Source: Calditrichota bacterium
GTDB lineage: Bacteria > Calditrichota > Calditrichia > Calditrichales > Calditrichaceae
Direction: 5' to 3'
Assembly: GCA_003854985.1 (NCBI GenBank)
Contig: RQOG01000136.1
Span: 1 to 64,000, forward strand
DNA: 64,000 bases
A program made the position numbers and the translations under genes. A model generated the notes under the pieces. The model worked only from the letters and a program-made list of their open reading frames with translations. It did not search any database and was not told where the DNA came from. How positions within the stretch are numbered: the stretch's first letter is position 1; every line of letters begins with the position of its first letter. Below, one piece after another: positions 1 to 9,169 of the stretch.

Positions 1-2
1 GG

Positions 3-1523
3 ACATTAAGTGAATCCTATGGCGCCCGGTATTGGTGGCCTTGTAAGGATTCTCCGCAAGATAAAGCCGATTCTGTCGATATCATTATTACTGTACCATC
101 GGGACAATATGCCGCTTCCAACGGGACTTTAATTAAGACAGAAGTAGTTGACGATTCCATCACTTACTACTGGCAGGAAAGATATCCTATTGCCACATAT
201 CTTGTTTCACTGGCTATTGGTTCTTATGCTAATTATAAGGAATACTATCATTATAACGATCATGATTCCATGCTTTTGGATTACTATGTGTATCCGGAGT
301 ATCTTACAGAGGCAAAATCGGCTTTCTCCGAAATGCAGGACTTTATCGATGGACTATCACATTTTCTTGGACCTTATCCATTTTTACAAGAGAAATATGG
401 CCATGCACAATTTGGCTGGATTGGAGGTATGGAGCATCAGACATTAACAAGTATAGGCTCAGTTTCTTCATCGGTAGGCTGGAAATATCTTTATGTTCAT
501 GAACTTGGGCATCAATGGTTCGGGGACATGGTTACATGCGCCAGCTGGAAAGATATTTGGCTGAATGAAGGTTTTACATCTTATACGGAAGCGCTCTATG
601 CCGAATGGGCCGGTTTCCTTGGAAATCCACCTGGTATGGAAAGTTATCATGTATACATAAATACTCAGAGATATATGGGAGACCGCACAATAATTGTTTC
701 TGACACAACCGATGAATCAAATATTTTTCATATAGTTGTTTATGATAAAGGATCCTGGGTGTTACATATGCTGCGGAAAATGATGGGCGATGATTCATTT
801 TTCAAGACGTTACGTGAATATCTGAACGATAAACGATGGACCTATGGTTCAGTCACCACGGAAAATTTCAAATCGGTTTGTGAAACGGAATCAGGTTTAT
901 CATTAACAGCTTTTTTTGATCAATGGCTTAATTATCCATACTATCCAAAATATGAATATTTCTGGGATAGCGAATTTTCATCATCTTCCGGACTTAATAA
1001 AACAGAAGTGACTATTATACAAACACAATTCGCGCCATTGTATGTGATGCCTGTTGATCTCACGTTTCATCTTAATGACGGGACAGATACAACAATTGTA
1101 GTTCAGAATAATACCTTTAATCAGACTTACATTTTTAATTTTAAAAAAAAACTTATAGAAGTGGAATTTGATAAGGATAACTGGATATTAAAATCAGCTG
1201 TTCAAATTCCCGGATCGGGTTATAGCGATCAAATTAGAATATTGAATCTTTTCCCTAATCCTTCTTTCAAGAATGATATTACCATTGAAGTTTTAAACTG
1301 GAATTTAGTAAAGACAGAGCTTCATATTTATAATATTCAGGGGCAGTTAATAAAATCCCTTAGGCCGCTGGATAAAAGATTGTTTTCTGAATACTTTCTT
1401 TGGGATCGTAAAAATCTTCATGGCATGCCGGTAGCATCCGGGACATATTTCATTAGACCGGTATTAAATGTGTCAGGAAGATTTAAAACCGGGAAAGCAA
1501 AAAAAATGTTTATTATTCGTTGA
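3..1523 (+). CDS. M1 family aminopeptidase, secreted, 5' end missing
   Basis: The reading frame is open from base 3, so the N-terminus lies outside the window; the first visible residues (ARYWWPCKDSPQDKAD) are the conserved M1 region before the active site. The exopeptidase motif GGMEH is followed by the zinc site HELGHQWFGD (498-527) and the third zinc ligand in WLNEGF (about 561-575), so the catalytic core is intact. M1 enzymes remove N-terminal residues from peptides. The last 80 or so residues form a Por-secretion (T9SS type A) sorting domain starting near LFPNPS and ending KKMFIIR, which argues for export to the cell surface. The next gene, a dipeptidase, begins 8 bases after this stop, suggesting one operon for peptide breakdown. 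Confidence 0.93.
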   Translation, partial: TLSESYGARYWWPCKDSPQDKADSVDIIITVPSGQYAASNGTLIKTEVVDDSITYYWQERYPIATYLVSLAIGSYANYKEYYHYNDHDSMLLDYYVYPEYLTEAKSAFSEMQDFIDGLSHFLGPYPFLQEKYGHAQFGWIGGMEHQTLTSIGSVSSSVGWKYLYVHELGHQWFGDMVTCASWKDIWLNEGFTSYTEALYAEWAGFLGNPPGMESYHVYINTQRYMGDRTIIVSDTTDESNIFHIVVYDKGSWVLHMLRKMMGDDSFFKTLREYLNDKRWTYGSVTTENFKSVCETESGLSLTAFFDQWLNYPYYPKYEYFWDSEFSSSSGLNKTEVTIIQTQFAPLYVMPVDLTFHLNDGTDTTIVVQNNTFNQTYIFNFKKKLIEVEFDKDNWILKSAVQIPGSGYSDQIRILNLFPNPSFKNDITIEVLNWNLVKTELHIYNIQGQLIKSLRPLDKRLFSEYFLWDRKNLHGMPVASGTYFIRPVLNVSGRFKTGKAKKMFIIR

Positions 1524-1531
1524 TACTCTAT

Positions 1532-2710
1532 ATGGCTAAAATACTATTTATTTTGTTTATTTTTCTTTTAACATCGAAAGTTTCTTCTCAGGAATACGTG
1601 AAGATTCATACAAAAGCCATAGTTGTGGACATGCATAACGATGCGATTGAACGGCATCTTAGAGGTCAATCGATTGAAATCAGGTCAAAAAGAGGGCATG
1701 TGGATTTATTCCGGCTTAGAGATGGAGGATTGGATATTTCCTTTTTTGCTCTATGGCCGGATATCCGTAAATATCAACCGGACAATATGTTCAATCAAAC
1801 TGTCAGAATGCTGGATAGTCTGACCGATATTATTTCCAGAAATTCGGACAGAGTTAATTTAATAGAAAATCCGGATGATATAGAAATTGCTTTAAAAAAT
1901 GATAAAATTGCCATTGGTATTGGTATTGAAGACGGCGCTGCATTAGAGGGCAATCTGGAAAAACTGGAATATTTTTACAAGCGCGGTGTCCGTTACATAA
2001 CGCTTACCTGGAATTATAGTAATGAAATTGCCACAAGCAGCAGAGATGAAATATGTGCGGTCGCTGCTAATTTTGGTGGGCTAACTGAATTTGGTATACA
2101 AGTAATTCATCGAATGAATGAATTAGGTATGATGATTGATGTTTCTCATTCGGGCATAGAGACATTTTGCGATGTAATTAAAACTTCATCAAAACCTGTT
2201 ATTGCCTCACATTCAGGCGTTTACACCATCTGCCCTCACCATAGGAACTTAAACGATAACCAGATAAGAAAACTGGCTCAAAATGGCGGTGTGTTATTTA
2301 TTAATTTTTCACCTATTTTTTTAAAAAAAGTATTTGGTAAGACTTATGCTCGCGCCCGTAAAATGGCCGATGCCATTGAGGATTCAATTAAGGCGGGAAT
2401 TTATAATAAACCATTCGACCGCCCGGCTTTCATACATAGTCACATAGATCCGATATATCCAGGTGTAAAAGATGTGGTTGATCATATTGAATATGTGATA
2501 CACTTGGTTGGGGATGATTATGTTGGACTTGGTTCGGATTATGACGGTATCCCATTGACACCAGCTGGACTTAGCGATATTTCCAAGATGCCTAATATTA
2601 CGAAAGAACTTATCCGGCGAGGCTATAAACAAAAAGCGATCGAGAAAATACTGGGAGGTAATTTTATTAGAGTTTTTAAAACGGTATGTGATACCGTGAC
2701 AGCCCAATAA
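1532..2710 (+). CDS. Membrane dipeptidase (peptidase family M19)
   Basis: M19 enzymes are zinc dipeptidases of the amidohydrolase fold that split dipeptides, including some with a D-residue. Visible motifs are the HxD metal pair in VDMHND, the bridging Glu in GIGIEDGA, the His sites in DVSHSG and ASHSG, and the C-terminal GLGSDYDG; length (about 392 residues) is normal. I prefer the ATG at 1532 over the in-frame TTG at 1520, because it gives a clean signal peptide (MAKILFILFIFLLTSKVSSQ). No clear ribosome binding site is seen; the start lies 8 bases after the M1 peptidase stop, so translational coupling is likely. Together the pair would finish off peptides outside the cytoplasm. Confidence 0.93.
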   Translation: MAKILFILFIFLLTSKVSSQEYVKIHTKAIVVDMHNDAIERHLRGQSIEIRSKRGHVDLFRLRDGGLDISFFALWPDIRKYQPDNMFNQTVRMLDSLTDIISRNSDRVNLIENPDDIEIALKNDKIAIGIGIEDGAALEGNLEKLEYFYKRGVRYITLTWNYSNEIATSSRDEICAVAANFGGLTEFGIQVIHRMNELGMMIDVSHSGIETFCDVIKTSSKPVIASHSGVYTICPHHRNLNDNQIRKLAQNGGVLFINFSPIFLKKVFGKTYARARKMADAIEDSIKAGIYNKPFDRPAFIHSHIDPIYPGVKDVVDHIEYVIHLVGDDYVGLGSDYDGIPLTPAGLSDISKMPNITKELIRRGYKQKAIEKILGGNFIRVFKTVCDTVTAQ

Positions 2711-2766
2711 GCATGAGTTTTTATAATATTCAAAATGAAGTAACTGTATTTTAGCTTAAATAAATA

Positions 2767-4905
2767 TTAACCTGCATAAAATCTTTTTTTAGAATCAACT
2801 ATATTTTGAAGACTACCCGAAACTTTAAACCGGGTTCCATATTTCTCAGAAAAAGAATGTAATGTATCAGATATCTTGTTAAGACCCTCAGTCTCCGCAA
2901 TTTTAAGTAATCCACCTTTAAATGGCGCAAAACCGGTTCCGAAAATGATACCAACATCAATATCCCGTGGTTGGGAAACAATTCCCTCTTCCAGACACCG
3001 GGCTGCTTCATTGATCATTGGATATATCATTCTTTTAGACATTTCTTCATAATCAGCATTTACTTTTTGCGTTGCTGCAATCATTGTCGGGATAAGCGGA
3101 TCAGGGTATTTATTTTTACCCGAATACCGATAAAAACCTTTTTTGCATTTCTTTCCTAGGCGGCCTTTTTCAATTAATCGCTCAAGAATATTTGACTCGG
3201 CCATTCGATCTCCCATAAAAGGACTTAATATATTGGCTACTTTATCTGCAACATCGATCCCCACTTCGTCAAGTAAAGCAATCGGTCCCATAGGCATGCC
3301 AAATTTTATCATTGAATTATCAATATCGGTTATTGTAAATCCTTCTTCCAATAGAGAGATTGATTCAACCATATAAGGAACTAATAAACGATTGACAAGA
3401 AATCCCGGAGCATCTTTAACTACAATTGGCGTTTTACCCAGAGATTTAGATAAATTAAATAGTGTTACGACAGTATGATCGGAAGTATGCTTACCTCTGA
3501 CAACTTCGACTAAAGGCATGCGGTGTACGGGATTGAAAAAGTGCATACCGGCAAACCTGTTTTTGTTGTTTACAGCAGTGGCTAAATCTTCTATTCTGAG
3601 CGAAGATGTATTTGTTGCAAGAATAGTTTTTTCTGATATCCTTGACACAATCTCTCTTAATACTTCTTTTTTTATAGCCAGGTCCTCAACAATCGCCTCA
3701 ATGATAACATCTTTATTGGCAAATCCGCTATTATCGGTGGTTCCTGAGAGACAATGCATGATATGAATGAATTCGTTCTTTGAGATTTTGCCTTTATTTT
3801 GCTGGTCTTTAAGAAGAATACCAGCCTGTTTATATGCGCCGGCCAGGGCTTTATATCTAGTATCTTTGATTCTTACGGGTATTTGTTTTGAAACGAATAA
3901 ATAAGCTATCCCACCGCCCATTGCGCCTGCACCAAGTATACCGGCCTTTTTTATAGTCAAACCGGTCAAATCCTGATTTCTGGTTCCATTTTCCCTTTTT
4001 ATTTCTTGGGTCCACAGAAATATTTGAACAAGATTCTTTGATATAGAAGTTACAATAAGCTCTGCAAGTGTTCTGGCTTCAAGTTCAAAGGCTTTTTTAA
4101 AAGATTTACCATAAGATTTTCGCATTACTTCCAGAGCCATTATGGGAGCCGGATAATTCCCGCCGGTTTTCCGCAGAATTAACTGTTTAGCCTTCGAAAA
4201 AAGAAATTTTCTTCCTATTGGATTCTTCTCTAAAAAAAACGACATAAAGCTATTGGATTTATGTCGTTTAATATTTTTTTTCATTTTTCCGTTTAATATT
4301 TCTTCGGCAAATTCGACAGCATTTTCCAGAGACCATTCTGCTGATATAATTCTATCGGCAAAACCAGACCGATAAGCTTTTTTATAATCCATTTTCCGAC
4401 CCGTAAGAATAACATCAAAGCTTTTTTGCAGACCGATAAGACGGGGTAAACGTGTACATCCACCCCAGCCGGGTATTAAGCCGAGATTTATTTCAGGTAA
4501 GGCAATGCTTGTTTTTATATTATTTGTTACCAAACGGAAAGTACATGCCAGGCTGATTTCAGTTCCTCCCCCCATGCATGAACCATTTATAACGGCTATG
4601 GTAGGGAAAGGACAAATTGTAAGATAATTGAAAATATTCTGACCTTTTCGGCTTATATCATAAGCAAGATTCCTATCACGTAAATTATAAATTTCCATCA
4701 TATCGGCACCGGCGCAAAAGGAATCCGGTTTCTTGCTGAGAAGCAAAAGGGCCCGCAAATCATTTCTTTCGCTTAATTCTTTTAAGGCAACTTCTAATTC
4801 TTCCATCACGGGCGTATTGAATTTATTTACTTTTTCTTCGGGGACATCGAAATATAGCGCACCGATTTTATTTTCAAGTTCCTCAAAATAAAAAGCTTTG
4901 GACAT
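2767..4905 (-). CDS. fadJ: Bifunctional enoyl-CoA hydratase / 3-hydroxyacyl-CoA dehydrogenase (beta-oxidation alpha subunit)
   Basis: The N-terminal ~190 residues are a crotonase domain: CAGADM forms the oxyanion region, and the two catalytic Glu sit in GGGTEISLA and LPEINLGLIPGWGG. After a linker comes a 3-hydroxyacyl-CoA dehydrogenase domain with the NAD-binding GAGAMGGG loop, the catalytic His in MHFFNPVHRMPLVE, and two C-terminal dehydrogenase helical domains (712 residues, as in FadJ/FadB). It catalyses hydration and NAD-dependent oxidation of fatty enoyl-CoA in the cytoplasm. The thiolase gene is 19 bases upstream on the same strand, and an AAAGGT site precedes this ATG, so the two form an operon in fadI-fadJ order. 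The FadJ rather than FadB label rests on that gene order and the FadI-type thiolase. Confidence 0.95.
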   Translation of the reverse strand: MSKAFYFEELENKIGALYFDVPEEKVNKFNTPVMEELEVALKELSERNDLRALLLLSKKPDSFCAGADMMEIYNLRDRNLAYDISRKGQNIFNYLTICPFPTIAVINGSCMGGGTEISLACTFRLVTNNIKTSIALPEINLGLIPGWGGCTRLPRLIGLQKSFDVILTGRKMDYKKAYRSGFADRIISAEWSLENAVEFAEEILNGKMKKNIKRHKSNSFMSFFLEKNPIGRKFLFSKAKQLILRKTGGNYPAPIMALEVMRKSYGKSFKKAFELEARTLAELIVTSISKNLVQIFLWTQEIKRENGTRNQDLTGLTIKKAGILGAGAMGGGIAYLFVSKQIPVRIKDTRYKALAGAYKQAGILLKDQQNKGKISKNEFIHIMHCLSGTTDNSGFANKDVIIEAIVEDLAIKKEVLREIVSRISEKTILATNTSSLRIEDLATAVNNKNRFAGMHFFNPVHRMPLVEVVRGKHTSDHTVVTLFNLSKSLGKTPIVVKDAPGFLVNRLLVPYMVESISLLEEGFTITDIDNSMIKFGMPMGPIALLDEVGIDVADKVANILSPFMGDRMAESNILERLIEKGRLGKKCKKGFYRYSGKNKYPDPLIPTMIAATQKVNADYEEMSKRMIYPMINEAARCLEEGIVSQPRDIDVGIIFGTGFAPFKGGLLKIAETEGLNKISDTLHSFSEKYGTRFKVSGSLQNIVDSKKRFYAG

Positions 4906-4924
4906 CTTTACCTTTCAGTGGGAT

Positions 4925-6211
4925 TTAAATGTTTTCAAAAATAAATGTCGCGCCCTGGCCCCCTCCGGCGCACAGAGTCGCTACGCCTGTCTCTTTGCCG
5001 GTTCGTTTCATTTGTTTTAAGAGCGTAAGCGTCAGCCGGCCAGCAGAAGCACCAACAGGGTGTCCAAGCGCTATGGCTCCGCCATTGACATTCAAAATTG
5101 ATGGATCGATAGTGCCCAGAGCATGATCCAATCCGAGATACTCATTACTTAATTCTTTTGAGTCAAATATCCGGAGATTGGCTAAAATCTGCGCAGCAAA
5201 AGCTTCATTCATTTCAATGAGTTGTATGTCTTTCATTTTCATGCCGGAATGATTTAACGCTTTTAAAGTACTATAGATAGGACCCAAACCCATTTTTGAA
5301 GGATCAAGAGCGGCATAAGCAAACGTATTGATCCGGCCTAAAGGTTGATAACCCATACTTCTGGCCCGGTCTTCTTCCATAACCAGGAGCATCACAGCGC
5401 CATCGGTTATCTGGCTGGAATTACCAGCTGTAACTGTTCCATTATAGCGATCGAAAACTGGTTTTAATTTTGCCAGAGCTTCCATCGACTGACCCGGCCG
5501 TATTCCATTATCCATTGAAATGATTTGATCATATTGTGGTGGTATGGGAACCGGCATAATTTCTTCAGCAAGTATTCCGTTTTTCATGGCCTTTTCTGCT
5601 TTAATATGACTTTCCATGCTATATTGATCTTGTTCCCCACGGGAAATTTTAAATTCTCTGGCCAGAATTTCTGCTGTTTCCCCCATATTTAATCCAGAAT
5701 ATCCATCCGTCAATCCTAATTGCAGTCCAACGACAGGTTTAAAAAATGACATTTTAATTTTAGTGAATAGAGCTAATCGTCTTCCGATTGATTTGGCTTT
5801 GTATAATTTGCCTATCCATTCTGCAGCCTGGCTATTCAAAAATAAAGGAATTTTAGACATACTTTCCACTCCGCCGCAGAGATAGGCGATACCATGCCCA
5901 GCCTGAATACGATACCAGGCTTCTGAAATAGCTTCCATGCTACTGACGCAATTTCGTTGGACCGAAAAAGCAGGTATATTCTGCGGTATTCCTGCCAATA
6001 ATGCAATGTTACGAGCTATATTTATGGCTTCAGGAGGTTGTGCGACATTGCCTATAATAACTTCATCAAGTTCTTCAGGATTAAAATCGAGTTTCTCTAA
6101 CAATTCCCGTGCTGCAAAAGCGCCAAGTTCATGAGCCGGAATATCTTTAAAATCCGTTCCGAATTTTATAAATGGCGTACGAATTCCATCTACTATGACA
6201 ACATTTTTCAT
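4925..6211 (-). CDS. fadI: Acetyl-CoA acyltransferase (thiolase, FadI type)
   Basis: This is the thiolytic step of fatty acid beta-oxidation, splitting 3-ketoacyl-CoA to acetyl-CoA and a shortened acyl-CoA. The nucleophilic Cys is in VQRNCVSSMEAI, the NEAFAAQ and GHPVGASAGR blocks carry the active-site Asn/His, and the terminal Cys is in TLCAGGGQGA. At 428 residues, with an inserted region around residues 120-180, it is longer than the ~390-residue biosynthetic thiolases and matches the FadI type. A GGGGA ribosome site lies before the ATG. It is the first gene of the fadI-fadJ operon; the region 6212-6508 upstream is AT-rich and I could not pick out a convincing promoter in it. Confidence 0.94.
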   Translation of the reverse strand: MKNVVIVDGIRTPFIKFGTDFKDIPAHELGAFAARELLEKLDFNPEELDEVIIGNVAQPPEAINIARNIALLAGIPQNIPAFSVQRNCVSSMEAISEAWYRIQAGHGIAYLCGGVESMSKIPLFLNSQAAEWIGKLYKAKSIGRRLALFTKIKMSFFKPVVGLQLGLTDGYSGLNMGETAEILAREFKISRGEQDQYSMESHIKAEKAMKNGILAEEIMPVPIPPQYDQIISMDNGIRPGQSMEALAKLKPVFDRYNGTVTAGNSSQITDGAVMLLVMEEDRARSMGYQPLGRINTFAYAALDPSKMGLGPIYSTLKALNHSGMKMKDIQLIEMNEAFAAQILANLRIFDSKELSNEYLGLDHALGTIDPSILNVNGGAIALGHPVGASAGRLTLTLLKQMKRTGKETGVATLCAGGGQGATFIFENI

Positions 6212-6508
6212 TAAAAATTCCCCACAGGACTTAGTTTTATATTCTTTATAGCGTTTTCCATGATATGTATAAACATAAAATATTTATCATATATCCTATA
6301 GTCTTTTTGCCTTCCGTTCCACAATATTTTAGTAACCGTTTATCCAATTTAACAGTAAAAATTTTAAACTCAAGTTATTTTAAAAAGCAGAATTTATATT
6401 GAATATCTGTAATTAGTGGATATCAAGAATACGCAATAAACTTTCATGTATCATAAAAATCAATTATATTAGCAAAAAATATTTTAACTTATTAGGGAAA
6501 GGATAATT

Positions 6509-6871
6509 ATGACAGAAAACAGTACCGCCGAAATTCCTCAGGATGCAAAAACCTGGGCAATGATTTGTCATCTTTCTGCAATAGCTGGTTTTATAGTACC
6601 TTTTGGCAATATTATAGCACCTCTGATTATCTGGCAAATTAAAAAGAATGAATTTCCATTCGTTGACGAACAGGGTAAAGAAGCATTGAATTTTCAAATA
6701 AGCGTTACTATTTACCTAATTGTATCCGCCTTGTTAGTATTGATAGCAATAGGCATTCTGTTGCTTATAGTAGTAGGTATAATGAGCCTTGTTTTGATTA
6801 TTATCGCTGCCATTAATGCCAGCAACGGAACGTCCTATCATTATCCATTTACTATTCAATTTATTAAATAA
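6509..6871 (+). CDS. DUF4870 domain membrane protein
   Basis: A 120-residue protein with the DUF4870 (Tic20-like fold) pattern: a short hydrophilic N-terminus, the DAKTWAMICHLSAIAGFIVPFG segment region, the FVDEQGKEALNFQIS signature between helices, and two further closely spaced membrane helices before a polar tail. The family is widespread in bacteria and has no established function. AAAGGATAATT before the ATG is a good ribosome binding site. It is a single-gene unit: the fad operon diverges on its left and a hairpin terminator follows the stop directly. Confidence 0.9.
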   Translation: MTENSTAEIPQDAKTWAMICHLSAIAGFIVPFGNIIAPLIIWQIKKNEFPFVDEQGKEALNFQISVTIYLIVSALLVLIAIGILLLIVVGIMSLVLIIIAAINASNGTSYHYPFTIQFIK

Positions 6872-6903
6872 AAAAAGCCGCTGATTTTAAAGCGGCTTTT
6901 TTA
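6871..6903. terminator. Bidirectional rho-independent terminator
   Basis: AAAAAAGCCGCT, a short ATTTTA-type loop, then AGCGGCTTTTTT. The A-run on one side and T-run on the other let it serve both the DUF4870 gene on its left and the converging DUF4835 gene that ends at 6920. Confidence 0.9.
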
Positions 6904-6919
6904 TTTCACTATTTTTTAA

Positions 6920-7759
6920 TCAGTATTTTTCCATTTTTTCCCGGTATGTTTCCCGGTGTTTACTGTCTATTTTTTCGAGTTTCTCCAGTTTTTCATTCTC
7001 GCCCGCAAATAGAATAGCCAATTCTCTGAAGTGGGAATTCATAAAAATCTGCAGATACCAGTTATTAGGTTGTATACTATATACTTTTTCTAAACCTTCC
7101 AAAACCTTATTGGCCAGTTTAAAAGCTTCTTTTAGGTTACCTTCATCATAAAGATAGATAGCCTCAAAAAAATCCGGTTTAATTTCCCGCAAAGGCCGGG
7201 TGCGAATATCGGTAATTTTAAGAAGATTTTCTTTTCGCTGTGTCCAACCTTTGGAGTATTGTGACATCAGCGCCTGGTTGACTATTTCCAGAGCGGCCTC
7301 ATATTGTTTATTTCCTAACAACAAACCATTTGAGTCATATTCTCCACCCAGAATCAAAGCCGCATAAAAGTCCAAAAATTTAGTTAATGGATCAAACTGG
7401 CCGGTGGTATGGGAAAGCATCTGACTCCTTGTATAAGGAAACTCCCAAAGTTTATCATAGAAATTTTCACCGGACTCGCTGGATATTAAAAACTGGCAAC
7501 GATATAGAATTTCATGAGTCTTTTGAACAGTTTCCACAATAATCTGGGCAGTGCAATTTACATCATATTCCAGCTCGTCATCCGTCCAGGAGTAAGAGTT
7601 AAAATAGTCTTCGATTTTTCCGGGTAAGTCTTCCAGTTCATTTCTATCTTCTTCTGAAAGATGCTCGTTTTGCATTTTTACCGATACTTTAAGTACCTGA
7701 GCCGAAATATAATTAATTCCGAAAAAGCAAAATAACAGAATTGTCAAAAACGTTTTCAT
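6920..7759 (-). CDS. DUF4835 family secreted protein (PorD-like)
   Basis: A ~279-residue exported protein of the DUF4835 family; members in Bacteroidota are annotated as the type IX secretion accessory protein PorD, a link I give from memory. Visible features are a signal peptide (MKTFLTILLFCFFGINYISAQ), a domain of beta-type sequence, the ENFYDKLWEFPY and DFYAALILGGEYDS blocks typical of the family, and a helical C-terminal half. An upstream ATG at 7783 would add MKTHDEVK; I prefer 7759 because it sits just after GATGAGGT and puts the hydrophobic core near the N-terminus, though the upstream start also has an AGGA. With T9SS-type cargo and a PorV-like protein elsewhere in the window, a secretion role is plausible but unproven. 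Confidence 0.8.
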   Translation of the reverse strand: MKTFLTILLFCFFGINYISAQVLKVSVKMQNEHLSEEDRNELEDLPGKIEDYFNSYSWTDDELEYDVNCTAQIIVETVQKTHEILYRCQFLISSESGENFYDKLWEFPYTRSQMLSHTTGQFDPLTKFLDFYAALILGGEYDSNGLLLGNKQYEAALEIVNQALMSQYSKGWTQRKENLLKITDIRTRPLREIKPDFFEAIYLYDEGNLKEAFKLANKVLEGLEKVYSIQPNNWYLQIFMNSHFRELAILFAGENEKLEKLEKIDSKHRETYREKMEKY

Positions 7760-7857
7760 TTTTACCTCATCATGGGTTTTCATTTATCCTGAAAAGAATA
7801 TAATAAAATGTACTCCAATAAAACAGATTAATCTGAATATCAGACATCTTAATCTTT

Positions 7858-8973
7858 TCAGGTTACTACTTCATGGAACCTGGGTACTCTTACACCAACC
7901 CAGCAGGTTACTTCATACGGAATAGTGTCAAGCATTTTTGCCACATCCATAACCGATATTTGCTCTTTGCCCTGACTGCCGATCAGAACTACTTCATCTC
8001 CGATTTCGATTTGAGAATCGTTGCCAATATCCACTAAAAACTGGTCCATACAAATACTGCCTGCAATCGGATATCGTTTGCCTCGTATGAGAACCTCTCC
8101 TCTATTCATTAAACGTCTGTTAAATCCGTCCCCATAGCCAACAGGAACAAGGGCCAGCTTTGTATCTTTTTTTGTATAGTAGCGCCTGTTATAGCTGACC
8201 GGCTGATTGGGGTTAACTTTTTTAATCAGAGTAACCCGGCTTATAAGCCGCATTACTTCACGTAAAGGCCAGTTATGTTTGAAATCAGGATTTGGAACAT
8301 AACCATATAACATAACGCCCGGCCGGACAATATCTAAATATGATTCAGGATAATGCATAATTGCAGCTGAATTGGCAATGTGAAATTTTGGTCCATTTTT
8401 AAGAATGTTTTTAAGGGCCGTTTTTAATTGTAAAAATTTCTGTATCTGCAATCTTGTGTATTCCTCATCTTCTTCATCAGAACTTGAAAAATGAGAGTAA
8501 ACACCGGCAATTTTTATCCATTCTTCCTTTAATAGGATATTAAAAAGAGTTTCAAATTCATCCAGTGAAAAACCAACCCTGTTCATACCGGTATCAAATT
8601 TAATATGAATCCGCGCTTCTTTTTGCCTTTGCCTGCAAAATCGTCCAATAGCTTCAATCTGGTGTAAGCCGGTTAAAGTTATATCCAGATCATAGATAAT
8701 TTGTTCCTCAAGATATTCCGGCAGATGGGCGCCAAACACAAGAATTGGCGCGCGAATCCCCGCTTTACGCAATCCCAAACCTTCTTCAGCAAAAGCTACG
8801 CCCAAATTTTGCACGCCATGATTAACTAAAGTACGGGCTACTTCATTAACTCCGTGACCATAAGCTTCCGCTTTAACAACGCCCATAATTTCCGTTTTCC
8901 CAACGGCCGCCTGCAGCAGTTTTAAATTATGAACCAAATTCTTGTGATTAATAACTGTTCTGGTTGGACCCAT
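7858..8973 (-). CDS. alr: Alanine racemase
   Basis: PLP-dependent racemase that makes D-alanine for peptidoglycan. The PLP lysine is in VVKAEAYGHG near the N-terminus, the second catalytic base Tyr lies in VSYNRRYY, and the C-terminal beta-domain has SICMDQFLVDIG. Length (371 residues) is standard, and the N-terminal HKNLVHNLKLL is the usual opening. A weak GGGA precedes the ATG. The NtrC-like regulator gene ends about 200 bases upstream on the same strand; the gap is AT-rich with no clear promoter or terminator, so co-transcription cannot be excluded. Confidence 0.96.
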   Translation of the reverse strand: MGPTRTVINHKNLVHNLKLLQAAVGKTEIMGVVKAEAYGHGVNEVARTLVNHGVQNLGVAFAEEGLGLRKAGIRAPILVFGAHLPEYLEEQIIYDLDITLTGLHQIEAIGRFCRQRQKEARIHIKFDTGMNRVGFSLDEFETLFNILLKEEWIKIAGVYSHFSSSDEEDEEYTRLQIQKFLQLKTALKNILKNGPKFHIANSAAIMHYPESYLDIVRPGVMLYGYVPNPDFKHNWPLREVMRLISRVTLIKKVNPNQPVSYNRRYYTKKDTKLALVPVGYGDGFNRRLMNRGEVLIRGKRYPIAGSICMDQFLVDIGNDSQIEIGDEVVLIGSQGKEQISVMDVAKMLDTIPYEVTCWVGVRVPRFHEVVT

Positions 8974-9169
8974 TCCCGTTTCTCAATATTAAAAATTTTT
9001 TAAAATTAAGATTCATTGATGAATATAGCAATTTTGATTTAATGATTTCTTAATAACAAATATTAACACCATTATTAACAGGCATACATAGGCAGCGCGG
9101 TTAGTACGAAAATTTTGGCATTATAGAGGGTGTTTATTGATGAATTAAAAAATAACCACTTTATAACTA